NCBI GenBank assembly: GCA_946481465.1
Contig: CAMLOC010000056.1
Coordinates: forward strand, 1 to 10,714
DNA length: 10,714 nucleotides
Direction of reading: 5' to 3'
Source: an uncultured Shinella sp.
GTDB taxonomy: Bacteria; Pseudomonadota; Alphaproteobacteria; Rhizobiales; Rhizobiaceae
Made by a program: the position numbers and the translations under genes. The notes beneath the pieces are model-generated. The model had not been told where the DNA came from and did no database searches. It saw only the letters and a list, made by a program, of their open reading frames with translations. Within the stretch, counting starts at the first letter, position 1. Every line of letters begins with the position of its first letter. This document shows positions 1 through 6,471 of the stretch, piece after piece.

Positions 1-15
1 TTTGTGCGCCGCGGT

Positions 16-1569
16 TCAGATGCCGATGGCCTGGGTCAGGACGTCCTCGTGGGTGGCCGCCCGGTGGTCGTGGCTGGCGACGAGCCGGCCGCCGCGGAAG
101 ACATGCAGCCGGTCGGCAAGCTCGTAGACTTCCGGCAGGTAGGACGAGATGAGGATGATGCCGGCGCCCTGCTTGAGGAGTTCGGCGAACAGGCGGTAGA
201 TCTCCGCCTTGGTGCCGACGTCGACGCCGACGGTCGGCTCGTCGAAGATGAACAGCCGCGCGCCGTGGCTCAGCCACTTGCCGATGACGATCTTCTGCTG
301 GTTGCCGCCGGACATGGCGGAGGCGAGCACATGGCGCGACGGCGTCTTGATGCGCAGGTCGCGGATCTGGCGGTCGGCATTGGCCGCTTCGTCGCCGCGG
401 CGGATCGTCAGGCCCGAACTCAGCTTCCCGAAGACCGGCAGGTTGATGTTGAGGCCGATCGGCAGGTTGAGGCAGAGGCCCTGGTCGCGGCGGCTTTCCG
501 GGGCGAGCGCGATGCCGAGGTCCATCGCCTGGCGTTCGTTGCGGATATCGACCTTCGCACCGTCCCAGAAAATCTCGCCGGACGAGACCGGCTGGCGGCC
601 GTAGAGGCCGAGGGCGAATTCGCTGCGGCCGGCGCCGATGAGGCCGTAGAGGCCGACGATCTCGCCGGCGCGCACCGAGAGCGACACGTCACGGAAACCC
701 GGGCCGGACAGGCCGCGCGTCTCGACGATGACCTTGCCGGCCGGCACCTTCTCCTTGTGGTAGATCTGCTCGATCGAGCGGTTGATCATCAGCGCGATCA
801 GCTCGTTCTCGTTGGTTTCGCCTATCAGGCGTGTGCCGACATGGGCGCCGTCGCGCAGCACCGACACGCGGTCGGCCAGCTCGAAGACCTCCTCCATGCG
901 GTGGCTGATATAGACGATCGTCACGCCCTGGTCGCGGAGCCGGCGGATGAGCCGGAAGAGCTGGGCGGATTCCTGGCGCGTGAGGTAGGCGGTCGGCTCG
1001 TCGAAGATGAGGAAGCGGATGCCGCGCATGGCGGCCTTGGCGGTCGCGACGAGCTGCTGCTGGCCGATGGTGAGGCTGCCGAGAAGGGCGCCGGCCGGCA
1101 ACTGGAAACCGAGATCGTCGAGCACCGCCTGGGCCGCGCGCTCCATGGCGGCCTTGCGCATCAGGCCGTAGCGGTTCATCTCGTCGCCGAGGAACATGTT
1201 GGCCGCCACCGAGAGATGCGGGCAGAGCACGACCTCCTGGTGCACGGCGTTGATGCCGCGGGAAATCGCCTCGTTCGGGGTCGAAAGCTGCACGGGCTTG
1301 CCGCACCAGAAGACCTCGCCCGCCGTGCGGCGGATGACGCCGGTCAGGAGCTTGATGAGGGTGGACTTGCCGGCGCCGTTCTCGCCGACGATCGCGTGGA
1401 TCTCGCCGGCAAGAAACGTGACCGTCGCCGGTTTCAGCGCCTCCACCAGGCCGTATTTCTTCTGCAATCCGCGCAATTCGAGGATGGGCGCGCCGCGCGG
1501 CACCGCTTCGGATTCGGCGAGCTTCGCCTCGTCTTCATGCCGATGGCTGAGCTCTTCCAGGCTGCTCAT
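16..1569 (-). CDS. Sugar ABC transporter ATP-binding protein (CUT2 class, RbsA/MglA/XylG-like)
   Basis: This 517-residue cytoplasmic ATPase would energise uptake of a monosaccharide through a CUT2-class importer. It has two ABC halves in one chain, as the family does. The first half has Walker A GENGAGKST (about residues 62-70), a signature-like SLTIGQQQL (165-173), Walker B FLIFDEPTA (186-194) and the switch histidine H223. The second half has the degenerate Walker A GLIGAGRSE (309-317), in which the usual GKS/T lysine is replaced by arginine, then MSGGNQQK (419-426) and FIFDEPTVGVD (440-450). This intact-plus-degenerate pairing is typical of RbsA/MglA proteins. The ATG follows a strong AGGAGG Shine-Dalgarno sequence eight bases upstream. 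The gene lies 68 bases downstream of the binding-protein gene and is presumably co-transcribed with it. The permease is not visible; only 15 bases remain to the window edge. The transported sugar cannot be read from this subunit. Confidence 0.95.
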   Translation of the reverse strand: MSSLEELSHRHEDEAKLAESEAVPRGAPILELRGLQKKYGLVEALKPATVTFLAGEIHAIVGENGAGKSTLIKLLTGVIRRTAGEVFWCGKPVQLSTPNEAISRGINAVHQEVVLCPHLSVAANMFLGDEMNRYGLMRKAAMERAAQAVLDDLGFQLPAGALLGSLTIGQQQLVATAKAAMRGIRFLIFDEPTAYLTRQESAQLFRLIRRLRDQGVTIVYISHRMEEVFELADRVSVLRDGAHVGTRLIGETNENELIALMINRSIEQIYHKEKVPAGKVIVETRGLSGPGFRDVSLSVRAGEIVGLYGLIGAGRSEFALGLYGRQPVSSGEIFWDGAKVDIRNERQAMDLGIALAPESRRDQGLCLNLPIGLNINLPVFGKLSSGLTIRRGDEAANADRQIRDLRIKTPSRHVLASAMSGGNQQKIVIGKWLSHGARLFIFDEPTVGVDVGTKAEIYRLFAELLKQGAGIILISSYLPEVYELADRLHVFRGGRLVASHDHRAATHEDVLTQAIGI

Positions 1570-1600
1570 CGCTGTCTCCTCCTCAATAGCGTGGAAAGCG

Positions 1601-1630
1601 CCCCGCCCGGACCCTGCGATCCGGGCGGGG
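1601..1630 (-). other. Intercistronic hairpin between binding-protein and ATPase genes
   Basis: Two perfect 11-base arms (CCCCGCCCGGA at 1601-1611 and its complement at 1620-1630) enclose an 8-base loop, making a very GC-rich stem. It starts eight bases after the binding-protein stop codon. No U-run follows it on the minus strand, so it is not a classical terminator. In sugar ABC operons such stems commonly protect the upstream binding-protein message or lower read-through into the ATPase gene. That role here is inferred. Confidence 0.7.
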
Positions 1631-1637
1631 GAAGCGA

Positions 1638-2624
1638 TCAGATCTTCGGGTTGAGCAGGGCGTCGATCTTCGGATCGGCCATGTTCTCCTTGGTCACGAG
1701 GTTGGCGCCCGTGTCGACGAAGGCTTCGACCTTCTCGCCCTTGGAGACGGCGAGCGCCGTCTTCACGCCGTCATAGCCCATGCGGTAGGGATCCTGCACG
1801 ACGAGGCCGGCCAGCACGCCTTCCTTGAGGAAGCCGACCGTCTTGTCGTCGCTGTCGAAGCCGATCACCTTGATCTTGTCGCCGAGCTTGTTTTCGGCAA
1901 TCGCCTGGCCGACACCCTGCGCCATGATGAGGGTGGACGCGAAGACGCCGACGAGGTTCGGGTTGGCGGTGATGAGGTCGGTCATCATGTTGAGGCCGGT
2001 GGTGGCCTGGCCGTCCGCATACTTGTCCGCCACCACGTTGAGACCCGGATATTTCGTCTTGATCTGGTCGAGGAAGCCTTCGCGGCGCTGGTCGAGCGAG
2101 CCGACGCCCGGCAGGCTGGTGATGATGGCGATGTCGCCCTCTTCCTTGCCCGTCGTCGCCTTGATCGCCGCGGCAAGACCATCCGCCGCGATGCGGCCGC
2201 CCTGGACATTGTCCGTCGTCAGGAACGAGGTGAAGGCCTTGGAATCGGCACCCGAATCGATGCCGATGATCGGCACGGACTTGGCTGCCTCGTCGACCGG
2301 CTTGCCGAGTGCCTTGAATTCCGTCGGCGAGATGACGACGGCGGCCGGCCCGCCGGCCACGGCGTTCTCGAGGATGCTGATCTGGCCGTTGATGTCGGAT
2401 TCCGACTGCGCGCCGAGTTCCGGCACGTTGACGCCGAGATCCTTGCCGGCCGCGCGCGCGCCGGCGAGCACGATCTGCCAGTAGAAGGACGTCGTGTCCT
2501 TGACGATGATCGGGATGGTGACGTCCTGCGCGACGGACGCGGCAGGGTTCATGGCTGCGAGGACTGCGGCACCCGCAAGCGCCGTGAAGGCGCGGCGAGA
2601 CAGAAGCGATCTTACAATGCTCAT
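1638..2624 (-). CDS. Periplasmic sugar-binding protein of a CUT2 ABC transporter
   Basis: This 328-residue exported protein would capture a sugar in the periplasm and deliver it to the transporter whose ATPase is encoded next. The N-terminus has a signal peptide with a hydrophobic stretch (ALAGAAVLAAM) and a likely cleavage after SVA at residue 32. It begins SRRAFTA, close to a Tat consensus, so Tat export is possible. The mature part fits the Peripla_BP_4 / ribose-binding fold: an early strand TIPIIVKDTTSFYWQIVLAGA, then ISPTEF, IIGIDSGAD, an AIITSLPG segment and KVIGFDSDD near the hinge. An ATG 87 bases further upstream in the same frame was rejected because it lies within the operator/promoter. 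The chosen ATG follows GAGGAGAAACCTG, a good Shine-Dalgarno context, and leaves the signal peptide at the very start. Ligand specificity is not readable by eye; the neighbouring mutarotase and aldose dehydrogenase suggest an L-fucose-like aldose. Confidence 0.93.
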   Translation of the reverse strand: MSIVRSLLSRRAFTALAGAAVLAAMNPAASVAQDVTIPIIVKDTTSFYWQIVLAGARAAGKDLGVNVPELGAQSESDINGQISILENAVAGGPAAVVISPTEFKALGKPVDEAAKSVPIIGIDSGADSKAFTSFLTTDNVQGGRIAADGLAAAIKATTGKEEGDIAIITSLPGVGSLDQRREGFLDQIKTKYPGLNVVADKYADGQATTGLNMMTDLITANPNLVGVFASTLIMAQGVGQAIAENKLGDKIKVIGFDSDDKTVGFLKEGVLAGLVVQDPYRMGYDGVKTALAVSKGEKVEAFVDTGANLVTKENMADPKIDALLNPKI

Positions 2625-2690
2625 CAGGTTTCTCCTCTCGAATGCTTCCCCGTTCCTGTGGGATCGCGTCGCGGGAAGCGGACAACTCGA

Positions 2691-2708
2691 TCTTTTATCG
2701 ATAAAAAA
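2691..2708. promoter_or_regulatory. Palindromic operator upstream of the sugar-binding-protein gene
   Basis: TTTTATCGATAAAA (2693-2706) is a perfect 14-base palindrome, AT-rich in a GC-rich surrounding. Read on the minus strand, it shares the uninterrupted TCGATAAAAGA with the aldo/keto reductase promoter. It covers the predicted -10 box of the binding-protein promoter. The likely ligand is the GntR/FCD regulator encoded at 4490-5368, because the second copy lies directly upstream of that gene. Confidence 0.65.
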
Positions 2709-2721
2709 CACTTTCCGTCAG
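2694..2721 (-). promoter_or_regulatory. Predicted promoter of the binding-protein/ATPase operon
   Basis: On the minus strand, CTGACG (2716-2721) and GATAAA (2694-2699) are separated by 16 bases, a reasonable sigma-70-type -35/-10 pair. It resembles the TTGACG-N17-GATAAA pair in front of the aldo/keto reductase. Transcription would start near 2687, giving a leader of about 60 bases. The -10 lies inside the palindromic operator at 2691-2708, so a bound regulator would block polymerase. An alternative pair, TTGCCA-N15-TATAGC (2722-2748), is weaker because of its short spacing. This is a prediction by eye. Confidence 0.5.
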
Positions 2722-2735
2722 GCTATACCCGTCCA

Positions 2736-2755
2736 CCTTCGCTGGCAAGCGAAGG
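2736..2755. other. Perfect hairpin between the mutarotase and binding-protein genes
   Basis: Eight-base arms CCTTCGCT and AGCGAAGG enclose the tetraloop GGCA. The stem lies in the 208-base gap between the mutarotase stop and the binding-protein start, just upstream of the predicted binding-protein promoter. No U-tract follows on either strand, so a Rho-independent terminator is doubtful. It may mark the 3' end or a processing point of the upstream message. The rest of this gap holds the promoter and operator and no gene that I can see. Confidence 0.5.
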
Positions 2756-2832
2756 ACTATCCCTGAAAATGCGCTTTTCCAAACAGCTCCAGTCCATGCC
2801 ATCCGTCCTCCCAAACGGTGGCCGCCGGGCGG

Positions 2833-3279
2833 CTAGACCCGAAAGATCTCGTGCGGGTGCACGACACCCTTCTTCAGGATGATATTGCCATAGAGACGGA
2901 ATTCCGTCGTGGCGACGATATAGGCCGCCTTCTTCGCCATTTCGTAGAAGGCAAAGCGCTCGACCGCATGGACCGTGAAGTCACCGGCAAGCCGATGGAC
3001 GAGATCCTGGAAGGTCACGCAGACCTCCGGCACCGCCGTGGGATCGCCGACCACCTCCATGCGCCAGGCCGCCTCGGGCACGAATGTGTCGAGCGGCATA
3101 TGCGCGAGGATCGCCTCTGTCATCGATACCGCATCGACCCCGTCGGCCCGGATGACCTTCGGCCCGAGGAAACTCGACGGGAAATTGGCGTCGGCGATGA
3201 CGATGTCGTCGCCATGGCCCATGGTCCTGATGGCGTGCAGCAGGTCCGGCCCGAGCAGCGGATGAATGCCTTTCAACAT
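2833..3279 (-). CDS. fucU: RbsD/FucU-family mutarotase, L-fucose mutarotase-like
   Basis: This 148-residue cytoplasmic protein would interconvert the alpha and beta anomers of an incoming sugar, supplying the anomer used by the next enzyme. It matches FucU in length and pattern. The start MLKGIHPLL leads into MGHGDDIVIADANFP (residues 20-34), with the family histidine at H22 and aspartate D30. The C-terminal block YIVATTEFRLYGNIILKKGVV contains the conserved tyrosines (Y120, Y130). FucU acts on L-fucose and related sugars, while RbsD acts on D-ribose; the ADANFP form and the length favour FucU. It lies 26 bases downstream of the aldo/keto reductase gene on the same strand and is probably co-transcribed with it. 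A GGAGG lies 11 bases before the ATG, slightly far. A mutarotase next to a C1 dehydrogenase supports an oxidative, non-phosphorylating route. Confidence 0.88.
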   Translation of the reverse strand: MLKGIHPLLGPDLLHAIRTMGHGDDIVIADANFPSSFLGPKVIRADGVDAVSMTEAILAHMPLDTFVPEAAWRMEVVGDPTAVPEVCVTFQDLVHRLAGDFTVHAVERFAFYEMAKKAAYIVATTEFRLYGNIILKKGVVHPHEIFRV

Positions 3280-3305
3280 GCGCTAGCGATCCTCCAAGAT
3301 CGTGG

Positions 3306-4325
3306 TCACTGCCGGACGGCGTTTTCCCCGAGATCCGGCGCGACCAGTGTGTGCGGCTCGAAAGCCGGGTAAATGTCCTTCGGCAAGTCCAGGCGCGCGA
3401 GCGCCATGTTGCGGCGCAGGCTCTCCGGCCTGGCGGTGCCGATCAGCACGGAGGCGACGGCCGGATGGTTCAGCGGGAACTGCAGCGCCGGCGCGGCGAG
3501 CGGCACGTCCAATTCATGCGCAATCGCCACCATCGCGCCCACCTTGGCGGCGACATCCGGCGTCGCCGGCATATAGTCGAAATGCGCGCCCTCCACCGGA
3601 CCCGTCGCCAGGATGCCGGAGTTGAACACGCCGCCCACCACGAGGGATGTGCCCTTCGTCTCGCACAGCGGCAAAAGGTCGGCCACGGCCGAACGGTCGA
3701 GCAGCGTATAGCGGCCGGCGAGCAGGATGCAGTCGAGATCGGCCTCCCCCAGCACATCGAGGCAGACCGGCACCTCGTTGACGCCGAGCCCGTAGGCCTT
3801 GATGGCGCCGGATGCCTTCAGTTCCTCCAGCGCCTTCAGGCCGGACCCGAGAAGCTGGCGCAGATGGAAGGCGTTGCGCTCGGCGCCGTGCGTGTAGACG
3901 CCGATATCGTGCACATAGAGAATATCGATGCGGTTCAGCCCGAGGCGGGCATGGCTGAGCTCGACCGAGCGCATGATGCCGTCGTAGCTGTAGTCGTAGC
4001 GCACGTCGAAGGGCAGCGGATCGACATAGCCGTAGCTCGGCACCTTGTCGTCGGCGACGGGAACCATGACGCGGCCGACCTTGCTGGAAAGCACCCAGCT
4101 GCCTTTCGGCCTGTCGCGCAGGAAATCGCCGACACGGCGTTCCGCAAGGCCGAAGCCGTACCAGGGGGCCGTATCGAAATAGCGAAGGCCCTCGTCCCAG
4201 GCCGCCTCAAGCGTTTCCATCGCCGCATCGCGCGGGCAGGCCCGGTAGAGACCGCCGAGCGCCGCGGTGCCGAAACTGAATTCGGTCACAGCCAGGTCCG
4301 TCCTGCCGATGGTGCGCGTCTTCAT
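3306..4325 (-). CDS. Aldo/keto reductase, L-fucose / D-threo-aldose 1-dehydrogenase-like
   Basis: This 339-residue NAD(P)-dependent oxidoreductase has an aldo/keto-reductase barrel. The catalytic tetrad is visible: D51 and Y56 in YFDTAPWYGFG, K82 in LSSKVGR and H139 in ILYVHDIG. The FGTAALGGLYR start and the SSKVGR block are typical of D-threo-aldose 1-dehydrogenase (L-fucose dehydrogenase), L-galactose dehydrogenase and pyridoxal 4-dehydrogenase. These oxidise C1 of a sugar to a lactone, or pyridoxal to its lactone. The mutarotase 26 bases downstream makes a sugar the likelier substrate. The ATG at 4325 was chosen because GGGGAGG precedes it by four bases and the family's RTIGRTDL strand starts right after it. 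An in-frame ATG 162 bases further upstream would place the promoter and operator inside the gene. The gene is divergent from the GntR gene, with a 164-base control region between them. Confidence 0.9.
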   Translation of the reverse strand: MKTRTIGRTDLAVTEFSFGTAALGGLYRACPRDAAMETLEAAWDEGLRYFDTAPWYGFGLAERRVGDFLRDRPKGSWVLSSKVGRVMVPVADDKVPSYGYVDPLPFDVRYDYSYDGIMRSVELSHARLGLNRIDILYVHDIGVYTHGAERNAFHLRQLLGSGLKALEELKASGAIKAYGLGVNEVPVCLDVLGEADLDCILLAGRYTLLDRSAVADLLPLCETKGTSLVVGGVFNSGILATGPVEGAHFDYMPATPDVAAKVGAMVAIAHELDVPLAAPALQFPLNHPAVASVLIGTARPESLRRNMALARLDLPKDIYPAFEPHTLVAPDLGENAVRQ

Positions 4326-4359
4326 CCGGCCTCCCCGTCGGCGTCCTCCCGCCGTCGTT

Positions 4360-4381
4360 TGTCTTTTATCGACAATAGACA
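4360..4381. promoter_or_regulatory. Operator in the divergent aldo/keto reductase-gntR control region
   Basis: A 22-base interrupted palindrome is centred between 4370 and 4371, with 9 of 11 paired positions matching. Its outer arms are TGTCT and AGACA. It also contains TTGTC and GACAA (4359-4363 and 4371-4375) as perfect arms seven bases apart. On the minus strand it carries TCGATAAAAGA, identical to the site in front of the binding-protein gene. It covers the -10 of the aldo/keto reductase promoter and reaches over the predicted -35 of the regulator promoter. That position fits a regulator controlling both directions. Confidence 0.65.
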
Positions 4382-4393
4382 GATCGTCGTCAA
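4365..4393 (-). promoter_or_regulatory. Predicted promoter of the aldo/keto reductase-mutarotase operon
   Basis: On the minus strand, TTGACG (4388-4393) is followed after 17 bases by GATAAA (4365-4370), a near-consensus sigma-70 pair. Transcription would begin near 4358, leaving a leader of about 33 bases before the ATG at 4325. The -10 lies inside the palindrome at 4360-4381, which fits repression by a regulator bound there. Predicted by eye. Confidence 0.6.
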
Positions 4394-4403
4394 TGGGTAA
4401 TAT
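4376..4403 (+). promoter_or_regulatory. Predicted promoter of the gntR-dehydrogenase operon
   Basis: TAGACA (4376-4381) and TAATAT (4398-4403) are 16 bases apart, a good match to a sigma-70 promoter. The -35 overlaps the right arm of the operator, implying autoregulation. Transcription from about 4410 would give an 80-base leader before the regulator ATG at 4490. Confidence 0.5.
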
Positions 4404-4408
4404 GCCCG

Positions 4409-4428
4409 AAGGAGGAAACGGGGGAATG
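4409..4428 (+). promoter_or_regulatory. Strong Shine-Dalgarno sequence and ATG in a frame other than gntR
   Basis: AAGGAGG (4409-4415) is a near-perfect ribosome-binding sequence ten bases before an ATG at 4426. That ATG is in a different frame from the regulator gene, whose own frame has a TGA at 4427-4429 and no start codon before 4490. The regulator ATG itself has only a weak GAGAGA about a dozen bases upstream. The strong site may serve a leader reading frame, may load ribosomes for the regulator, or may signal a sequence error between 4430 and 4490. Confidence 0.35.
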
Positions 4429-4489
4429 ACGGCGCCGGCGCGGCCGGCTTTCGCCCGGTCCGCCCGACACGAGAGAACCGGCGGCACCC

Positions 4490-5368
4490 ATGGCCAAACA
4501 GAACACCGTCTTCAAGGACGCCTTCAATCGCTGCCTGAAACTGCTGGAGCAGACGGCGAACCTGCCGTCCGAGCCGGAACTCGGCAGCACGCTCGGCATC
4601 AGCCGCACGACCGTGCGCGCGATCCTCACGCGGCTGGAGGAGGTGGGCCTGCTCACCTGGGAGAAGCGGCGCAAGATCGTGCTGCGCAAGCCGGTCGCCA
4701 GCGACTACTTTCCGACCGAGGAAACGGATTCGCTCTCCGAGATCATCGAGCGCAGCTTCATGCGCCGGATTCTCGACGGCGGCGCCCAGCCGGGCATGCA
4801 GATCAACGAACTGGAACTCGCCCGCGAGATCGGCATCGGCACGACGAGCGTGCGCGAATTCCTCATCCGCTTCAGCCGCTTCGGCCTGATCGAGAAACGG
4901 CCGAACAGCCACTGGGTGCTGAAGGGTTTCACCCGGGAGTTCGCGCTGGAGCTGACGGAAGTACGCGAGATGTTCGAGCTGCGCTCGGCGGCCGCCTTCG
5001 CCCATCTGCCGCCCGACCACGCCGCCTGGCACGAGCTGGAGGCGATCGAGGCCCGGCACCACGCCATCCTCGCCGACATCGAGAACCGCTACCTCGATTT
5101 CTCCGAACTCGACGAGCGTTTCCACCTCTTCGTGCACCGGGCCTCGAAGAACCGCTTCATCGTCGATTTCTACGACGTCATCGCCATCGTCTTCCACTAC
5201 CACTACCAGTGGAACAAGACGAATGCCCGCGAGCGCAATGCAAGGGCGCTGGAAGAGCATCTCGCCTATATCGCGGCGCTGCGCTCGCGCGATCCGATCG
5301 AGATCGAGCTCGCCTGCCGGCAGCACCTGAAATCGGCGCGCGAGACACTCCTGCAATCGATCAACTGA
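4490..5368 (+). CDS. GntR-family (FCD) transcriptional regulator with two winged-helix domains
   Basis: This 292-residue cytoplasmic DNA-binding regulator is probably the local controller of the sugar genes. Residues 7-66 form a GntR-type winged helix, with LPSEPELGSTLGISRTTVRA as the helix-turn-helix and a wing TWEKRRKIVL. Residues 82-147 form a second one, with QINELELAREIGIGTTSVRE followed by LIEKRPNSHWVLKGF. The C-terminal helical region (about 155-290) fits the FCD ligand domain: D208 and H212 in DERFH, H257 and H279 have the usual metal-ligand spacing (x3, then 45 and 22 residues). FCD regulators are usually around 220-250 residues with one winged helix, so the extra domain explains the length. 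The ATG at 4490 is the only start in frame after a TGA at 4427, although its Shine-Dalgarno is weak. The effector is unknown; a sugar acid intermediate is plausible. Confidence 0.93.
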   Translation: MAKQNTVFKDAFNRCLKLLEQTANLPSEPELGSTLGISRTTVRAILTRLEEVGLLTWEKRRKIVLRKPVASDYFPTEETDSLSEIIERSFMRRILDGGAQPGMQINELELAREIGIGTTSVREFLIRFSRFGLIEKRPNSHWVLKGFTREFALELTEVREMFELRSAAAFAHLPPDHAAWHELEAIEARHHAILADIENRYLDFSELDERFHLFVHRASKNRFIVDFYDVIAIVFHYHYQWNKTNARERNARALEEHLAYIAALRSRDPIEIELACRQHLKSARETLLQSIN

Positions 5369-5379
5369 CGAGGACGGCA

Positions 5380-6471
5380 ATGGACACACCCATCCTGCAA
5401 TTCGGAACCAGCCGCTTCCTGCAGGCGCATGCGGACCTTTTCGTCGGCGAGGCGCTGGAGGAAGGCGAGGCGCTCGGCCGCATCACGGTGGTCCAGACCA
5501 CGGGTTCCCCGGAGCGCGCGGGCCGGCTTGCCGCCCTCGCCGCGCCGGGCGGCTATCGGGTGATCGTGCGGGGGCGAAAGGACGGGCGCGACGTCGAGCG
5601 CGAAAAGCGCGTCACCAGCATCGCGCGCACGCTTTCGACGGCAAGCGACTGGGAGACGGTGAGAAGGGTGTTTCGCGAAGAGGCCGCGGTCGTGCTCTCC
5701 AATACCGGCGATACCGGCTATGCAGTGGGGCCGGACGACCTTGCAGGCCCCGTTCCCGCCTCCTTTCCCGGCAAGCTGCTGGCGCTTCTCCACGATCGTT
5801 TCGCGGCGAACCGGCGCGGGCTGACCGTGCTTCCCTGCGAACTCGTATCGAGGAACGGCGACGTGCTGAAACGGCTGATCCTCGAATTGCAGGCGGATCG
5901 TTACCCGGAGTCCGACTTCCGGGACTGGCTTTGCGAAAGCGTGATCTGGGGCAACACGCTGGTCGACCGGATCGTCTCCGAACCGCTGGAGCCGGCCGGC
6001 GCCGTCGCGGAACCCTATGCGCTCTGGGCGATCGAGAATCAGCCGGGGCTGACGCTGCCGTGCCGGCACGCGGACATTCGCCTCGTCGACGACCTGACGC
6101 CCTACGAGAAGCTCAAGCTGCACATCCTCAATCTCGGCCATACGGTGCTGGCCGATATATGGCTGCGCGAGAACCGGCCGGCGGAGGAGACGGTCAAGGC
6201 GATCCTCACCGACGCCGGCGTGCGGCAGCGGCTTCTTTCGATCTATCGCGAGGAGGTCGTGCCCGGCTTTGCCGCGCGGGGGCTCGGCCACGAGGCGGAG
6301 GCCTATGTCGCGGCGACACTGGAGCGCTTCGACAATCCCTTCCTGGAGCACCGCCTCGCCGACATCGCCAACCACCATGCGCAAAAGCGCGTCCGCCGCA
6401 TCGGCGACTTCCTGGCCTGGACGCCAGACGTGCCGATGCCGAGACTGGCCGCGATCGCCGGCGGTCAGTAG
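5380..6471 (+). CDS. Mannitol dehydrogenase-family oxidoreductase (short form)
   Basis: This 363-residue NAD(P)-dependent dehydrogenase would interconvert a ketose or keto-sugar acid with its alditol or sugar acid. The family includes mannitol 2-dehydrogenase, D-mannonate oxidoreductase (UxuB) and tagaturonate reductase (UxaB). The catalytic block YEKLKLHILNLGH contains K246, N251 and H254 at the spacing of the family's Lys/Asn/His, and N159 in SRNGD fits the fourth catalytic position. The N-terminal strand is ILQFGTSRFLQAH, where the nucleotide-binding domain begins, and WGNTLVDRIVS matches the conserved VDRI segment. It is much shorter than the roughly 480-residue relatives, closer to mannitol-1-phosphate dehydrogenase in size, but both domains are recognisable and the ends look natural. 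The ATG lies 11 bases after the regulator stop, with AGGA in between, so the two genes form an operon. The substrate is unknown. Confidence 0.87.
   Translation: MDTPILQFGTSRFLQAHADLFVGEALEEGEALGRITVVQTTGSPERAGRLAALAAPGGYRVIVRGRKDGRDVEREKRVTSIARTLSTASDWETVRRVFREEAAVVLSNTGDTGYAVGPDDLAGPVPASFPGKLLALLHDRFAANRRGLTVLPCELVSRNGDVLKRLILELQADRYPESDFRDWLCESVIWGNTLVDRIVSEPLEPAGAVAEPYALWAIENQPGLTLPCRHADIRLVDDLTPYEKLKLHILNLGHTVLADIWLRENRPAEETVKAILTDAGVRQRLLSIYREEVVPGFAARGLGHEAEAYVAATLERFDNPFLEHRLADIANHHAQKRVRRIGDFLAWTPDVPMPRLAAIAGGQ

Noticed and set aside
4..1776. A long open plus-strand frame (about 590 codons) opposite the ATPase gene
   Set aside because: It mirrors the ABC ATPase coding strand, has a composition dominated by Ala, Asp, Glu, Arg and Leu with no recognisable domain, and is typical of antisense frames in GC-rich genes.
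2625..2711. An earlier start for the sugar-binding protein, adding 29 residues
   Set aside because: It would place a charged non-signal segment before the signal peptide and its codons would overlap the operator and -10 box.
2821..2833. Small stem GCCGC/GCGGC at the mutarotase stop codon as a terminator
   Set aside because: Only five base pairs with a three-base loop and no T-run on the minus strand.
4326..4487. An earlier start for the aldo/keto reductase, adding 54 residues
   Set aside because: The extension crosses the divergent promoter/operator region and lacks similarity to the family, while the ATG at 4325 has a close Shine-Dalgarno.
4267..5379. Upstream in-frame extension of the mannitol-dehydrogenase-like gene
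   Set aside because: This stretch overlaps the regulator gene in another frame and yields a low-complexity product; family homology begins at the ATG at 5380, which has its own Shine-Dalgarno.
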